Shown here one piece after another: positions 46,216 through 58,735 of a stretch of DNA of 64,000 bases. The stretch is from Beroe forskalii (taxonomy: Eukaryota > Ctenophora > Nuda > Beroida > Beroidae). The position numbers and the translations under genes are program-made. The stretch's first letter is position 1; each line of letters begins with the position of its first letter. The notes beneath the pieces are model-generated. The model had not been told where the DNA came from. It made no database searches and saw only the letters and a list, made by a program, of their open reading frames with translations. The stretch is from the NCBI GenBank assembly GCA_011033025.1, contig WFMF01000175.1, positions 124,001-188,000 of the forward strand, in the 5' to 3' direction.

Positions 46216-48364
46216 AGAATTAGTATCGGTTGTTTGTCAGAAATATGTTCATCTTGCTCTAAAAAAGTTCGAAGGAATGCACAGTAAGTAAGACTTATCT
46301 CCGATGCTCACCTGGCTGCGTACCGATTTGGGCTTAACTGTGTCCCATGCGTGGGGCATGCGTAGGCCGGGGGACAACATCAACCCTATCCATTTCTTCT
46401 TTTCTAATTCTCCTTCTCCAGGTCTTCGTGAGTTCTTGTTGCTTTGCTCTTCCTGCACGATTACTCCTGTTACTTCAGCTCTTCTCATCAGTTCTTTTTT
46501 CTCTTCGGCATCAGTTCTCTTCTCTCTTCGGCATCTCTCTCTGTTGGCTCTTTGGTCTGTACGTGCCCACATTACGATCCCCAATCTCATCTAGTCACCA
46601 TCCCGGTTGGAATAACCTGCAATCCTGGCAATCCTAGCTGGGCAACATTATTTGTTAAAGCAACCATGAAATTTCAGAATTTAACGACTTAAAATTAGGT
46701 GTGCAGCTACAATTTTACTGTTACATCAGTCAGTTTTCAAAAATGGAGAGTGAAACGTGCAATCATAGTTTGCTACTCACTGTATCACCATCAGTATGCA
46801 ATGCATAAAATTCCCATTTTATTCTTAGCACTAGTCAGGATTAGAAACACTGAATAACGTACATACTACGTTGGTATCATTCATATTATGATATTACACC
46901 TTCTCGCTTTTAATAATTACTGCAGAAGGGATATGCGTGAATCTATCTACTTCCCTCATAATATCCAGCATATATCCAGAATTCCATGGACCATGCTAAG
47001 CAACCAGAGCAACCCAACTTGTTATTTTTCGGAGGATTGTGTTTGGAGCTTACAATCCTGAGGCTCTAGCAATCCTGGTTTGATCCTGGTTGCAGCTGAT
47101 TAGATTATTGTGAGGGTGAGCTGTAGTAAAACACTGCTGCTGAGAACAGCGACTTGCAAGCTCTAAAGCGGTGGTTGCACTTCCAGTCGGCATGATCTGA
47201 TCGAGTTTTAACTTTTTAAGGAGTGGACTTAATTTTTAACAAAAACAAAAATCCAATTAGAAATAAAACCAGGAGTATATCTAATATTCGTATTCAAGAT
47301 ACAGCGACACATAGACAATATTAAATCATGATCAATATTCAGCCTGAAATTTGTATTTTTCGAACTCCTGTGTATGAGTAAAGGTGACGTTTGACTCGCT
47401 TATCAAACAAAAAATCTGTGCTTCCATTTTTTAGGATAGTATTATATCAAACGACAGCCTTTTAGCTGATTATATTTGTTAGTTATTGTTATAAGCCTGA
47501 CACACAATTGATCTTTGAAACATGAACATTTACTTTTTACAATTCATCAATTGGTTGAATAAAAGAATAGTGAGCAGTGAGTAAGTGATTCAAATTTTGT
47601 CTGTCAGGTGGAAATAATTATGAATTACATAATGTGTAGCCTACTGGGGCTTCTGAATCAAAATTAGAGATTTTTTGAATGAAACACGCTGTTTAAATCT
47701 CGGATATTTTCTTGCTCAAATGAAGGAAAACCCTGCAAAATTATACATTTTAGCAAAAATTTTCGGGGGCTTCGCCCCCTAGATCTTCAGGGGCTCTGCC
47801 CCTGGACCCCGCTGGTGGCTGCGCCCCCAGACCTGCTGCAACTCGCTCGGCGCCTTCGCACCTCGCTCATAATCAAAAAGCTACCGTGCTCGCTTCGCTC
47901 GCACAGGATTGGCAACCAACCTAACCTTTATTCCAACCGGGGTCACCATTATCCTTCTATAGTATTCAAAAATTGGCCCCTTTTTTTGTATGCTTTCGTC
48001 TGCTCCCTCGAATCAGTACGCTGATGACTTTTCACCAAATCAATTCCAATCACCAAAATACATCACCAAATCACACTATCATCCCCGATTAACATAATAT
48101 TACAGACTTGTGTGCGATTTGAATGACATTGCTTTTGTCACAAATTATATTTTAAAATTCTTGTAAAAATTCTTGTAAAATTCTTGGCTGAAAACGCTGA
48201 AAACCCGATTGCACATGACTTTAAAAAGTCAAAAGCATTCGAATAGTATGTTAGTTGTTTAAACGTCTGATCTACTGTGGTGGAACTGTTGATCAAGATA
48301 TACTGAGTACAAACTACATACTGATGTACATACATCGTCAATATTAGCTCCCTAGGTTACTTAC
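46216..48364. other. non-coding, no exon recognised
   Basis: Includes a pyrimidine-rich stretch (46380-46560) that gives long but meaningless open frames. The kinase exons that should follow 48365 on the minus strand were looked for here and not found. Confidence 0.45.
47765..47910. repeat. cluster of GC-rich mini-hairpins
   Basis: A series of small perfect inverted repeats (GGGGGCTTCGCCCCC, AGGGGCTCTGCCCCT, GCTCGCTTCGCTCGC) in otherwise AT-rich DNA. A related motif (GGGGGCGCAGCCCC) occurs near 61592. Confidence 0.75.
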
Positions 48365-49215
48365 ATCGTCAATTAGCTCCCTAGGTAGGTGTCTGACATC
48401 TACATCTTCCACCTTAGGGTCAGATATCTTAGTAACCATCCCTAAGTCTCCAACCTTGTAGAACATTCCTTTTCTGTTTTCATCGTCTGCAACCTTAAAG
48501 AATTGAAAATATGATATTGACATGGAAATTTCATAAACAGTATAAAATGGTTATAAATTGACCATTTTCAATTCTCTGTTGTGGCAGAATTTGCTATCAT
48601 TGTGAGTCATGAATCACACATTGAATTTGATGAGATTTCACTTTAGAGGCCTTGGTTAGTAACAAGTGAGTGAAACTGTATACATACCTCTCTGTGAGAA
48701 ATGATGATGTTTCCGGGCTTGATATCAAGATGTACCAAGTCAGTAGAGTTCATGTATCTCAGGCCCTGAAACAGACAGTTTAGATACATGACAGCATACA
48801 AAAGCTGGGTTCAAATTGTTTGGTCAACAAATAACCCTAGTCCTGACTGGGCATGCCAAACATGTCGGGTAATTGCGAGTGTTAGGCGTATAGAACAGCT
48901 TCAATCAATGGAAATGATCAATCAATCAATCAGCGATTGACTGATGTGTTTAAATAGAAAATCTTCTAACTAGTAGAAAACAACTAAATATTGCTCATTT
49001 AAACATGATTCGAATCATTAGGGACCAGTAAAACACATCAATGGTTCAAATGGAGTTGATTGATTGACCAATTCCAATTGATCAACTGATGAACGTTACA
49101 GGCACCTTAGGTTTAGTAAGTCAAATAATAATGTATAATACTCAATACTCATCTCACAACTGTGTACTTGCCTTTGACACTTGGACCAGTATCTGCTTCA
49201 GACCCTGTTCATGAG
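48365..49215 (-). CDS. WEE1-like kinase, three internal exons only
   Basis: Exons in transcription order: 49215-49172, 48765-48688, 48493-48365. The joined frame reads LKQILVQVSK, then GLRYMNSTDLVHLDIKPGN, then YKVGDLGMVTKIS. HLDIKPGN is the catalytic loop and DLG replaces DFG, both typical of WEE1 kinases, which phosphorylate the inhibitory tyrosine of CDK1. Phases agree (0 and 0), and 78-nt and 129-nt exons keep the frame. The first intron would start with GC (AAG|GCAAGT), a GC-AG intron. N-lobe exons upstream and the activation-segment and C-lobe exons downstream were not found. The gene is therefore incomplete here: a fragment, or one with exons far outside. Just past the last donor (GACGAT|GTAAGT) the exon-intron junction is duplicated (48332-48358 and 48363-48387). 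Confidence 0.75.
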
Positions 49216-49504
49216 CTCAGAAATGGTGTCACTGAGACTACCCCTGTCAGGGTGAACCTGATATCTATTCTCAGATATACTAAGATATCATTTTTGAATC
49301 CTTCATTGATATATGATTTATTATGATAGGGTTAAGCTTAATATATTTAATAAAACTGCTGTCTTTCATTGAAAGTAACAATTATGATTCAAGCCAAATA
49401 ACTACTCCACAATATCAACTGACAGTTTCGATTCATAACTAAGATTGACTTTATGAAAAGCTATGAATCATCTTCAGGATCTCCGAGCAGCCTCAACACA
49501 TCCT

Positions 49505-49870
49505 GAGCTCCTTTCAATTAAGTGGTTTTCATTCCCATGAGGTCCTTTTTTGTTTTGATTCGGTGGGTTTTCATTGTTCTCATGAGCTCCTTTGTTTTGA
49601 TTCGGTGGGTTTTCATTATTCTCATGAGCTCCTTTGTTTTGATTCGGTGGGTTTTCATTATTCTCATGAGCTCCTTTGTTCTGATTCGGTGGGTTTTCAT
49701 TATTCCCATGAGGTCCTTTTTGTTTTGATTCGGTGGGTTTTCATTGTTCTCATGAGCTCCTTTGTTCTGATTCGGTGGGTTTTCATTATTCTCATGAGTT
49801 CCTTTTGTTTTGATTCGGTGGGTTTCATTGTTCTCACTCCATGTGATTACATTCAATTGGGTTTAATTAT
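49505..49870. repeat. 42-bp minisatellite, about nine units
   Basis: Plus-strand unit includes TTTTGATTCGGTGGGTTTTC and TCTCATGAGCTCC. Some units vary by 1-3 bases. Since 42 is a multiple of three, frames stay open on both strands; this is not treated as a gene. Confidence 0.9.
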
Positions 49871-50254
49871 TCTCACGAGCTCATGAAGACTACCGTGCAG
49901 TTCATCACGTGACAAGAGGATGGGGTATATAAGGGTCAGAAAATTCTGATTCATTACTTGATAAATTACTTGATGCTAAGATGATTCTCATAGCGTACGT
50001 GCTGGAGTTGACTTTTGTTTCCTCAAGTCTACTAACACTCCGTATTTTATGATACACTTGTTGTATGAAGATCCTAGTCAATTTTGCCCTTGTCGGCATT
50101 TCTATTTCAAAATATTTGATACGGACATGTTGAAGGACATTTCGGCACACTCATGGGTGGAATTCAGGTCTGATTTAATACTTGTAAGAGATTATTTTGG
50201 ATAGTACATTGTCAATTCTTCAGAATATCATAAAATATCGTTAACTACCTTATT

Positions 50255-50345
50255 AGTTTTTAGCTGGTCCTTTTTAATCGGCCTTATGGACAAAAGTCGA
50301 ATTATTTTGGAACCATTGTAACCGACCCTTGGACAATTTTCAGTT
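50255..50345 (+). repeat. dispersed repeat, copy 2
   Basis: See 16448-16560. Shared elements TTTTTAATCGG, TTATGGACAAAA and CCTTGGACAA lie in the same order. Confidence 0.6.
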
Positions 50346-50779
50346 GTCGAATTAATTTGCTCGAAAAATAGCTACGAATACCATTTTAAGTAAATTGCAT
50401 CAAAAAACTCGTGGTCTAATATCATCATGATTTAGGTCATTATCTGCGTTCATGGTGATCAATTTAGCAGTACATAAAGTAATAAAAGTTTCATATGACC
50501 TAAATCAACTGGCTTTTAATCGACTCCACTTTAACCGGTCATTTAGTCTTTTAGACAAAAAATCTCAAAGTTTTTGTCCCGTTAGGGCTAATAAGGTATT
50601 TGCTGACATTCAATTTCCTAGACACGTAAAGATCGTTTTGGTTACTTCATTCTCAATACCCTGAAAGCTGTGAATGCATCAAAATGCATCAACTGCTCTG
50701 CGATGTATATTCAGGACTGTTCACATGTGTGTAGAGAAATTATTGGTGCTACACGGCTAGTAAATGGTACGATCGTAGA
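50346..50779. other. non-coding, no gene seen
   Basis: AT-rich, without supported features. Confidence 0.5.
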
Positions 50780-51500
50780 TACTAAAAGCAGGAACTAGCG
50801 AAACCACCCCGAAACAAGCCGAAACAAGCGGAACGACCCGAAACCACCCCGAACCAACCCAAAAACCTTCCGAAACAAGCCGAAACAAGGCGAAACGAGC
50901 CGAAACAACCCGAAACAAGCGAAACAAGCGAAACAAGCGAAACAACCCGAAACAAGCGAATCAGCGAAACAACCCGAAACAAGCGGTTTGTATTTTCCAC
51001 TTGTTTCGGCTTGTTTCGGCTTGTTCAGCTTGTTTCAGGTTAATCCTTGTTTCGGGTTGGTTCGCCTTTTTCGCTTGATACGACAGAAAAAACACGAAAC
51101 AACCCGAATCAAGCCCGAATCAAGCCCGAATCAAGCCAATTTTTTTACTAAAACCTGGAACAACCCGAAACAAGCCGAAACACCCCGAAACAAGCCGAAT
51201 CACCCCGAAACAAGCCGAATCAACCCAAAACAAGCGACTCAACCCGAAAAAGCGAAACAACCCGAAACAAGCGAATCAACTCGAAACAAGCAGTTTTGCA
51301 TTTTCCACTTGTTTCGGCTTGTTTCGGCTTGTTTCGGGTTGATTCGCTTGTTTCGGCTAATTTCGCTTGTTTCGGCTTGATTCGCTTGTTTCGGGTTGAT
51401 TCGCTTGTTTCGGCTTGTTTCGCTTGTTTCGAGTAATTCAACCGAATCAAACGATTCAACCCGAATCAATATCGAAACGAGCCGAATCAATCTGAAGCCG
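50780..51500. repeat. alternately inverted CGAAACAAGC arrays
   Basis: The roughly 10-bp unit CCGAAACAAG flips strand several times: plus at 50790-50990, minus at 51000-51075, plus at 51085-51295, minus at 51300-51435, plus at 51440-51500. The two main switch points share a related centre (GTATTTTCCACTTG and GCATTTTCCACTTG), so whole hairpins seem to have been duplicated. Confidence 0.88.
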
Positions 51501-52341
51501 GCCATGATCAATCCGGAATAAGTGTCAGAGTCAAGGTGAATCAACCCGTATAATTATGGGACATTAATAATAGGATATTTATTGATATTCAGTTTGTCAA
51601 AATGTTCTTCTAGTCATCTAGCTATCTAGGCACTCTTAGAGATGTGTATACACAAATATTATGAACTTATAATTGTATCTCCTTTTCATGATAGGCGACT
51701 TTATTACTCCAATCCCAACTCATTCGGCTCATTTTACCTGTCAACTGTGAAACACTTGCACTGCGTACACTGCACATATTTGTATATTATGCATATCCTG
51801 ATCTCACAGATCTCTATTTTTCTATTTTTCCCTTTCCAACTAACTATTTAGAGTTGACAGCGGATCCTTATTAGCACTTCCGTACTGTAGTATGTAGATA
51901 AAATACTCTGGCTACGTTATCTCTTTTCACCATTCATCACCACCCTATTCTTGATAACTGATCAACTGTGTCTGACTGATAATTACATAATAACGTAATC
52001 ACTCGAGAGGTCGAATGTTTTCAGGTTCCTATCACTCGTTAACTCATTAAGGCACGGTACTTAACAGTCTTGTTTTGCTAACAGTCATCAAATTATGACA
52101 ATTATGATCTTTCTCAAGCTGACAACAAAATGATACTAATGATATCCTTATTCGTGCCCACGAAAAAACCGACAAGGTGGGCCGACAAGGTAGACCTCGT
52201 AGGCGAGCTCTGTAGCTTGTGTACGAGGTCGTTTTAGCTGGTCCACGATGTATCCTACCTTGTAGGAGCGCGCAATTCCTATGCGCGCAAAATAAAATAA
52301 AAGGCCTTAACAGAATACTCGCGGCAGACGCTAAGTGAAGA
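51501..52341. other. non-coding, small hairpins
   Basis: No exon. At 52193-52230 GACCTCGTA and TACGAGGTC form a stem, and near 52268-52289 GCGCGCA and TGCGCGC form another. Both are GC-rich islands beside the left end of foldback element 2. Confidence 0.5.
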
Positions 52342-55300
52342 AAATCGTGCGCGGAAATCTGCGTTTTTACGGAATAACTTGGAAATATTTCAACACTTAT
52401 TTTTTCAAAATCATGAAATAAGAAAGTTACCCACCGACTGATTATAACTAATGAGAATAATGAGAATTTGCTGCATTCGAGAGTGATAATACTAGAAAGT
52501 TGGCAGTCCATATGAGTAATTTTCGAGATACCTATCAGGTCAAATGGTTCAAAAATGGCAAAAAGTCGATTTCGAGCATGTTCCCACCAACAGATTTTCC
52601 TGGAATTTTGCAAGGATGTTCATTTCATCATTGTCTTTCATAAACCATAAAGAAAATGGGGGGTCTATGTGCTAATTTTCGAGATATAAGGTCAAACGCA
52701 AAGGAAATACCGACGAAAATGGTTCAATAATGGCAAAAGTCGATTTTGAGGATGTTCCCACCAACAGATTTTTCTGAAATTTTGCAGGGATGTTCATTTC
52801 ATCATTGTCTTTCAGAAACCATAAAGAAAATTGGGGGTCTATGTGCTAATTTTCGAGATATAAGGTCAAACGCAAGGAAATACCGACGAAAATGGTTGAA
52901 AAATGGCAAAAAGTCGATTTCGAGCATGTTCCCACCAACAGATTTTCCTGGAATTTTGCAAGGATGTTCATTTCATCATTGTCTTTCATAAACCATAAAG
53001 AAAATGGGGGGTCTATGTGCTAATTTTCGAGATATAAGGTCAAACGCAAGGAAATACCGACGAAAATGGTTCAATAATGGCAAAAAGTCGATTTTGAGGA
53101 TGTTCCCACCAACAGATTTTTCTGAAATTTTGCAGGGATGTTCATTTCATCATTGTCTTTCAGAAACCATAAAGAAAATTGGGGGTCTACGTGCTAATTT
53201 TCGAGATATAAGGTCAAACGCAAGGAAATACCGACGAAAATGGTTCAAAAATGGCAAAAAGTCGATTTTGAGGGTGTTCCCACCAACAGATTTTCCTGAA
53301 ATTTTGCAGGGATGTACATTTCATCATTGTCTTTCAGAAACCATAAAGAAAATTGGGGGTCTATGTGCTAATTTTCGAGATATAAGGTCAAACGCAAGGA
53401 AATACCGACGAAAATGGTTCAAAAATGGCAAAAAGTCGATTTTGAGGGTGTTCCCACCAACAGATTTTCCTGAAATTTTGCAGGGATGTTCATTTCATCA
53501 TTGTCTTTCAGAAACCATAAAGAAAATTGGGGGTCTATGTGCTGATTTTTCAAGATATAAGGTCAAACGCAAGGAAATACCGACGAAAATGGTTCAAAAA
53601 TGGCAAAAAAGTCGATTTTGAGGATGTTCCCACCAACAGATTTTCCTGAAATTTTGCAGGGATGTTCATTTCATCATTGTCTTTCAGAAACCATAAAGAA
53701 AATTGGGAGTCTATGTGCTAATTTTCGAGATATAAGGTCAAACGCAAGGAAATACCGACGAAAATGGTTCAAAAATGGCAAAAAGTCGATTTTGAGGATG
53801 TTTCCACCAACAAATTTTCCTGAAATTTTGCAGGGATGTTCATTTCATCATTGTCTTTCAGAAACCATAAAAAGAAAATTGGGGGGTCTATGTGCTAATT
53901 TTCGAGATATAAGGTCAAACGCAAGGAAATACCGACGAAAATGGTTCAAAAATGGCAAAAGTCGATTTTGAGGATGTTCCCACCAACAGATTTTCCTGAA
54001 ATTTTGCAGGGATGTTCATTTCATCATTGTCTTTCAGAAACCATAAAAGAAAATTGGGGGGTCTATGTGCTAATTTTCGAGATATAAGGTCAAACGCAAG
54101 GAAATACCGACGAAAATGGTTCAAAAATGGCAAAAAGTCGATTTTGAGGGTGTTCCCACCAACAGATTTTCCTGAAATTTTGCAGGGATGTTCATTTCAT
54201 CATTGTCTTTCAGAAACCATAAAGAAAATTGGGGGTCTATGTGCTAATTTTCGAGATATAAGGTCAAACGCAAGGAAATACCGACGAAAATGGTTCAAAA
54301 TGGCAAAAAGTCGATTTTGAGGATGTTCCCACCAACAGATTTTCCTGAAATCTTGCAGGGATGTTCATTTCATCATTGTCTTTCAGAAACCACAAAGAAA
54401 ATGGGGGTCTATGTGCTAATTTTCGAGATATAAGGTCAAACGCAAGGAAATACCGACGAAAATGGTTCAAAAATGGCAAAAAGTCGATTTTGAGGATGTT
54501 CCCACCAACAGATTTTCCTGAAATTTTGCAGGGATGTTCATTTCATCATTGTCTTTCAGAAACCATAAAGAAAATTGGGGTCTATGTGCTAATTTTCGAG
54601 ATATAAGGTCAAACGCAAGGAAATACCGACGAAAATGGTTCAAAAATGGCAAAAAGTCGATTTTGAGGGTGTTCCCACCAACAGATTTTCCTGAAATTTT
54701 GCAGGGATGTTCATTTCATCATTGTCTTTCAGAAACCATAAAGAAAATTGGGGGTCTATGTGCTAATTTTCGAGATATAAGGTCAAACGCAAGGAAATAC
54801 CGACGAAAATGGTTCAAAAATGGCAAAAAGTCGATTTTGAGGATGTTCCCACCAACAGATTTTCCTGAAATCTTGCAAGGATGTTCATTTCATCATTGTC
54901 TTTCAGAAACCATAAAGAAAATTGGGGGTCTATGTGCTAATTTTCGAGATATAAGGTCAAACGCAAGGAAATACCGACGAAAATGGTTCAAAAATGGCAA
55001 AAGTCGATTTTGAGGGTGTTCCCACCAACAGATTTTCCTGAAATTTTGCAGGGATGTTCATTTCATCATTGTCTTTCAGAAACCATAAAGAAAATTGGGG
55101 GTCTATGTGCTGATTTTCAAGATATAAGGTCAAACGCAAGGAAATACCGACGAAAATGGTTCAAAAATGGCAAAAAAAGTCGATTTTGAGGATGTTTCCC
55201 ACCAACAAATTTTCCTGAAATTTTGCAGGGATGTTCATTTCATCATTGTCTTTCAGAAACCATAAAAGAAAATTGGGGGTCTATGTGCTGATTTTCGAGA

Positions 55301-58300
55301 TATAAGGTCAAACGCAAGGAAATACCGACGAAAATGGTTCAAAAATGGCAAAAGTCGATTTTGAGGGATGTTCCAACCAACAGATTTTCCTGAAATTTTG
55401 CAGGGATGTTCATTTCATCATTGTCTTTCAGAAACCATAAAGAAAATTGGGGTCTATGTGCTAATTTTCGAGATATAAGGTCAAACGCAAGGAAATACCG
55501 ACGAAAATGGTTCAAAAATGGCAAAAAGGCGATTTTGAGGATGTTCCCACCAACAGATTTTCCTGAAATTTTGCAGGGATATTCATTTCATCATTGTCTT
55601 TCAGAAACCATAAAGAAAATTGGGGTCTATGTGCTAATTTTCGAGATATAAGGTCAAACGCAAGGAAATACCGACGAAAATGGTTCAAAAATGGCAAAAG
55701 TCGATTTTGAGGGTGTTCCCACCAACAGATTTTCCTGAAATTTTGCAGGGATGTTCATTTCATCATTGTCTTTCAGAAACCATAAAGAAAATTGGGGGTC
55801 TATGTGCTAATTTTCGAGATATAAGGTCAAACGCAAGGAAATACCGACGAAAATGGTTCAAAAATGGCAAAAAGTCGATTTTGAGGGTGTTCCCACCAAC
55901 AGATTTTCCTGAAATTTTGTAGGGATGTTCATTTCATCATTGTCATTCAGAAATCATAAAGAAAATTGGGGGTCTATGTGCTAATTTTCGAGATATAAGG
56001 TCAAACGCAAGGAAATACCGACGAAAATGGTTCAAAAATGGCAAAAAGTCGATTTTGAGGGTGTTCCCACCAACAGATTTTCCTGAAATTTTGCAGGGAT
56101 GTTCATTTCATCATTGTCTTTCAGAAACCATAAAGAAAATTGGGGGTCTATGTGCTGATTTTCAAGATATAAGGTCAAACGCAAGGAAATACCGACGAAA
56201 ATGGTTCAAAAATGGCAAAAAGTCGATTTTGAGGATGTTTCCACCAACAAATTTTCCTGAAATTTTGCAGGGATGTTCATTTCATCATTGTCTTTCAGAA
56301 ACCATAAAGAAAATTGGGGGTCTATGTGCTGATTTTCAAGATATAAGGTCAAACGCAAGGAAATACCGACGAAAATGGTTCAAAAATGGCAAAAAGTCGA
56401 TTTTGAGGATGTTCCAACCAACAGATTTTCCTGAAATTTTGCAGGGATGTTCATTTCATCATTGTCTTTCAGAAACCATAAAGAAAATTGGGGGTCTATG
56501 TGCTAATTTTCGAGATATAAGGTCAAACGCAAGGAAATACCGACATAAATGGTTCAAAAATGGCAAAAAGTCGATTTTGAGGATGTTCCCACCAACAGAT
56601 TTTCCTGAAATTTTGCAGGGATATTCATTTCATCATTGTCTTTCAGAAACCATAAAGAAAATTGGGGGTCTATGTGCTAATTTTCGAGATATAAGGTCAA
56701 ACGCAAGGAAATACCGACGAAAATGGTTCAAAAATGGCAAAAAGTCGATTTTGAGGGTGTTCCCACCAACAGATTTTCCTGAAATTTTGCAGGGATGTTC
56801 ATTTCATCATTGTCTTTCAGAAACCATAAAGAAAATTGGGGGTCTATGTGCTAATTTTCGAGATATAAGGTCAAACGCAAGGAAATACCGACGAAAATGG
56901 TTCAAAAATGGCAAAAAAGTCGATTTTGAGGGTGTTCCCACCAACAGATTTTCCTGAAATTTTGTAGGGATGTTCATTTCATCATTGTCATTCAGAAATC
57001 ATAAAGAAAATTGGGGGCATATGTGCTAATTTTCGAGATATAAGGTCAAACGCAAGGAAATACCGACGAAAATGGTTCAAAAATGGCAAAAAGTCGATTT
57101 TGAGGATGTTCCCACCAACAGATTTTCCTGAAATTTTGCAGGGATGTTCATTTCATCATTGTCTTTCAGAAACCATAAAGAAGATTGGGGGTCTATGTGC
57201 TAATTTTCGAGATATAAGGTCAAACGCAAGGAAATACCGACGAAAATGGTTCAAAAATGGCAAAAAGTCGATTTTGAGGATGTTCCCACCAACAGATTTT
57301 CCTGAAATTTTGCAGGGATGTTCATTTCATCATTGTCTTTCAGAAACCATAAAGAAAATTGGGGGTCTATGTGCTAAGATATAAGGTCACATTCAATATA
57401 CAAGCTCAAAATCGAATTTTGTGTAATATTTGAACCAATTTTGTGGATATTTCCTTACGCTTGACCATACTTTTTTTCTTCTTTTTAAGCCGCAAACTAG
57501 CAGAAATACTCAAATATTGTACTTCCACTGCATTAAAGTTATAAAATTCAGTGTATATTGATTGGTATATTGTATATCTTCTTATCTTGTATAATAATAT
57601 GTATGTGGCACCTAGTATATAATTATCTTGGAGGGTCATGATAGTTGATAGGGCTGTCAAACTCTTGGTAATGAGGTCGTCTAGCTGCGTTTTCTTACCT
57701 CATTACCCTAAGGGCTATTACCTTATCCTGTTAGCGTGATAGTTTATCCTCAAGATGGCCAATATTGAGTGATAATCTTTCCCTAATTGGTTTAGTCAAG
57801 TGAGTGACATGACCGTGATGGGAAACGTATGCTCGTGTGGCTAGCTTAAACTTTTATGGGAACAACTTCAGCCGTCTCATGGTAGCCTTTCTCCTGAGTT
57901 TCTCAGTAACACTTGACCTTGGGTGATATCGATCGGAGTATATTTTTGTATATTAGTGTATTGGTAAGCTATGATGAAAGACTGTATATTTTGAACCATT
58001 ACCTATATGCTATAGTTTCGTGCATATTCGTTGCGTTTCGTGTAATTTCCTTGCGTTTGACCTTATACCTCGAAAATTAGCACATAAACCCCCAATTTTC
58101 TTAATGGTTTCTGAAAGACAATGATGACATGAACATCCCTGCAAAATTTCAGGAAAATCTGTTGGTGGGAACACCCTCAAAATCGACTTTTTGCCATTTT
58201 TGAACCATTTTCGTCGGAACGTTTGACCTATATCTCGAAAAAAGCATTCTTTTTATGGTTTCTGAAAGACAATGATGAAATGAACATCCCTGCAAAATTT

Positions 58301-58735
58301 CAGGAAAATCTGTTGGTGGGAACATACTCAAAATCGACTTTTGCCATTTTGAACCATTTTCGTCGGTATTTCCTTGCGTTTGACCTTTATATCTCGAAAA
58401 ATTAGCACATAGACCCCAATTTTCTTTATGGTTTCTGAAAGACAATGATGAAATGAACATCCCCTGCAAAATTTCAGGAAAATCTGTTGGTGGGAACATC
58501 CTCAAAATCGACTTTTTGCCATTTTTGAACCATTTTCGTCGGTATTTCCTTGCGTTTGACCTTATATCTCGAAAATTAGCACATAGACCCCCAATTTTCT
58601 TTATGGTTTCTGAAAGACAATGATGAAATGAACATCCCTGCAAAATTTCAGGAAAATCTGTTGGTGGGAACATCCTCAAAATCGACTTTTTGTCATTTTT
58701 GAACCATGGTTCACTTGGTTCACGAAAGTCCAACT
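52342..58735. mobile_element. large foldback element 2 with inverted 174-bp satellite arms
   Basis: Same left end, spacer (57378-58050, nearly identical to that of element 1) and right end (GAACCATGGTTC ... GTCCAACTC). About 28 plus units (52538-57375) but only about 4 minus units (58050-58715). The opening series of variant units (GAGCATG/CCTGGAATT alternating with CAATAATGG/TTTTTCTGAA) matches element 1, so the two descend from one structured element. Confidence 0.8.

Noticed and set aside
46304-46692. Overlapping Ser/Leu/Phe-rich open frames
   Set aside because: Caused by a pyrimidine-rich stretch; three frames are open at once and none has features.
49455-49512. Possible minus-strand terminal exon reading GAQDVLRLLGDPEDDS before a stop
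   Set aside because: Too short, with a weak acceptor and a stop upstream of the WEE1 exons. It cannot be joined to them in the right order.
49518-49856. Repeat-rich open frames on both strands
   Set aside because: A 42-bp minisatellite keeps frames open; no splice or start context supports a gene.
56055-56957. 300-residue open frame with a 58-residue repeat
   Set aside because: It is the 174-bp satellite read in one frame. The opposite strand is also open, neighbouring units lose the frame through homopolymer length changes, and no known domain appears.
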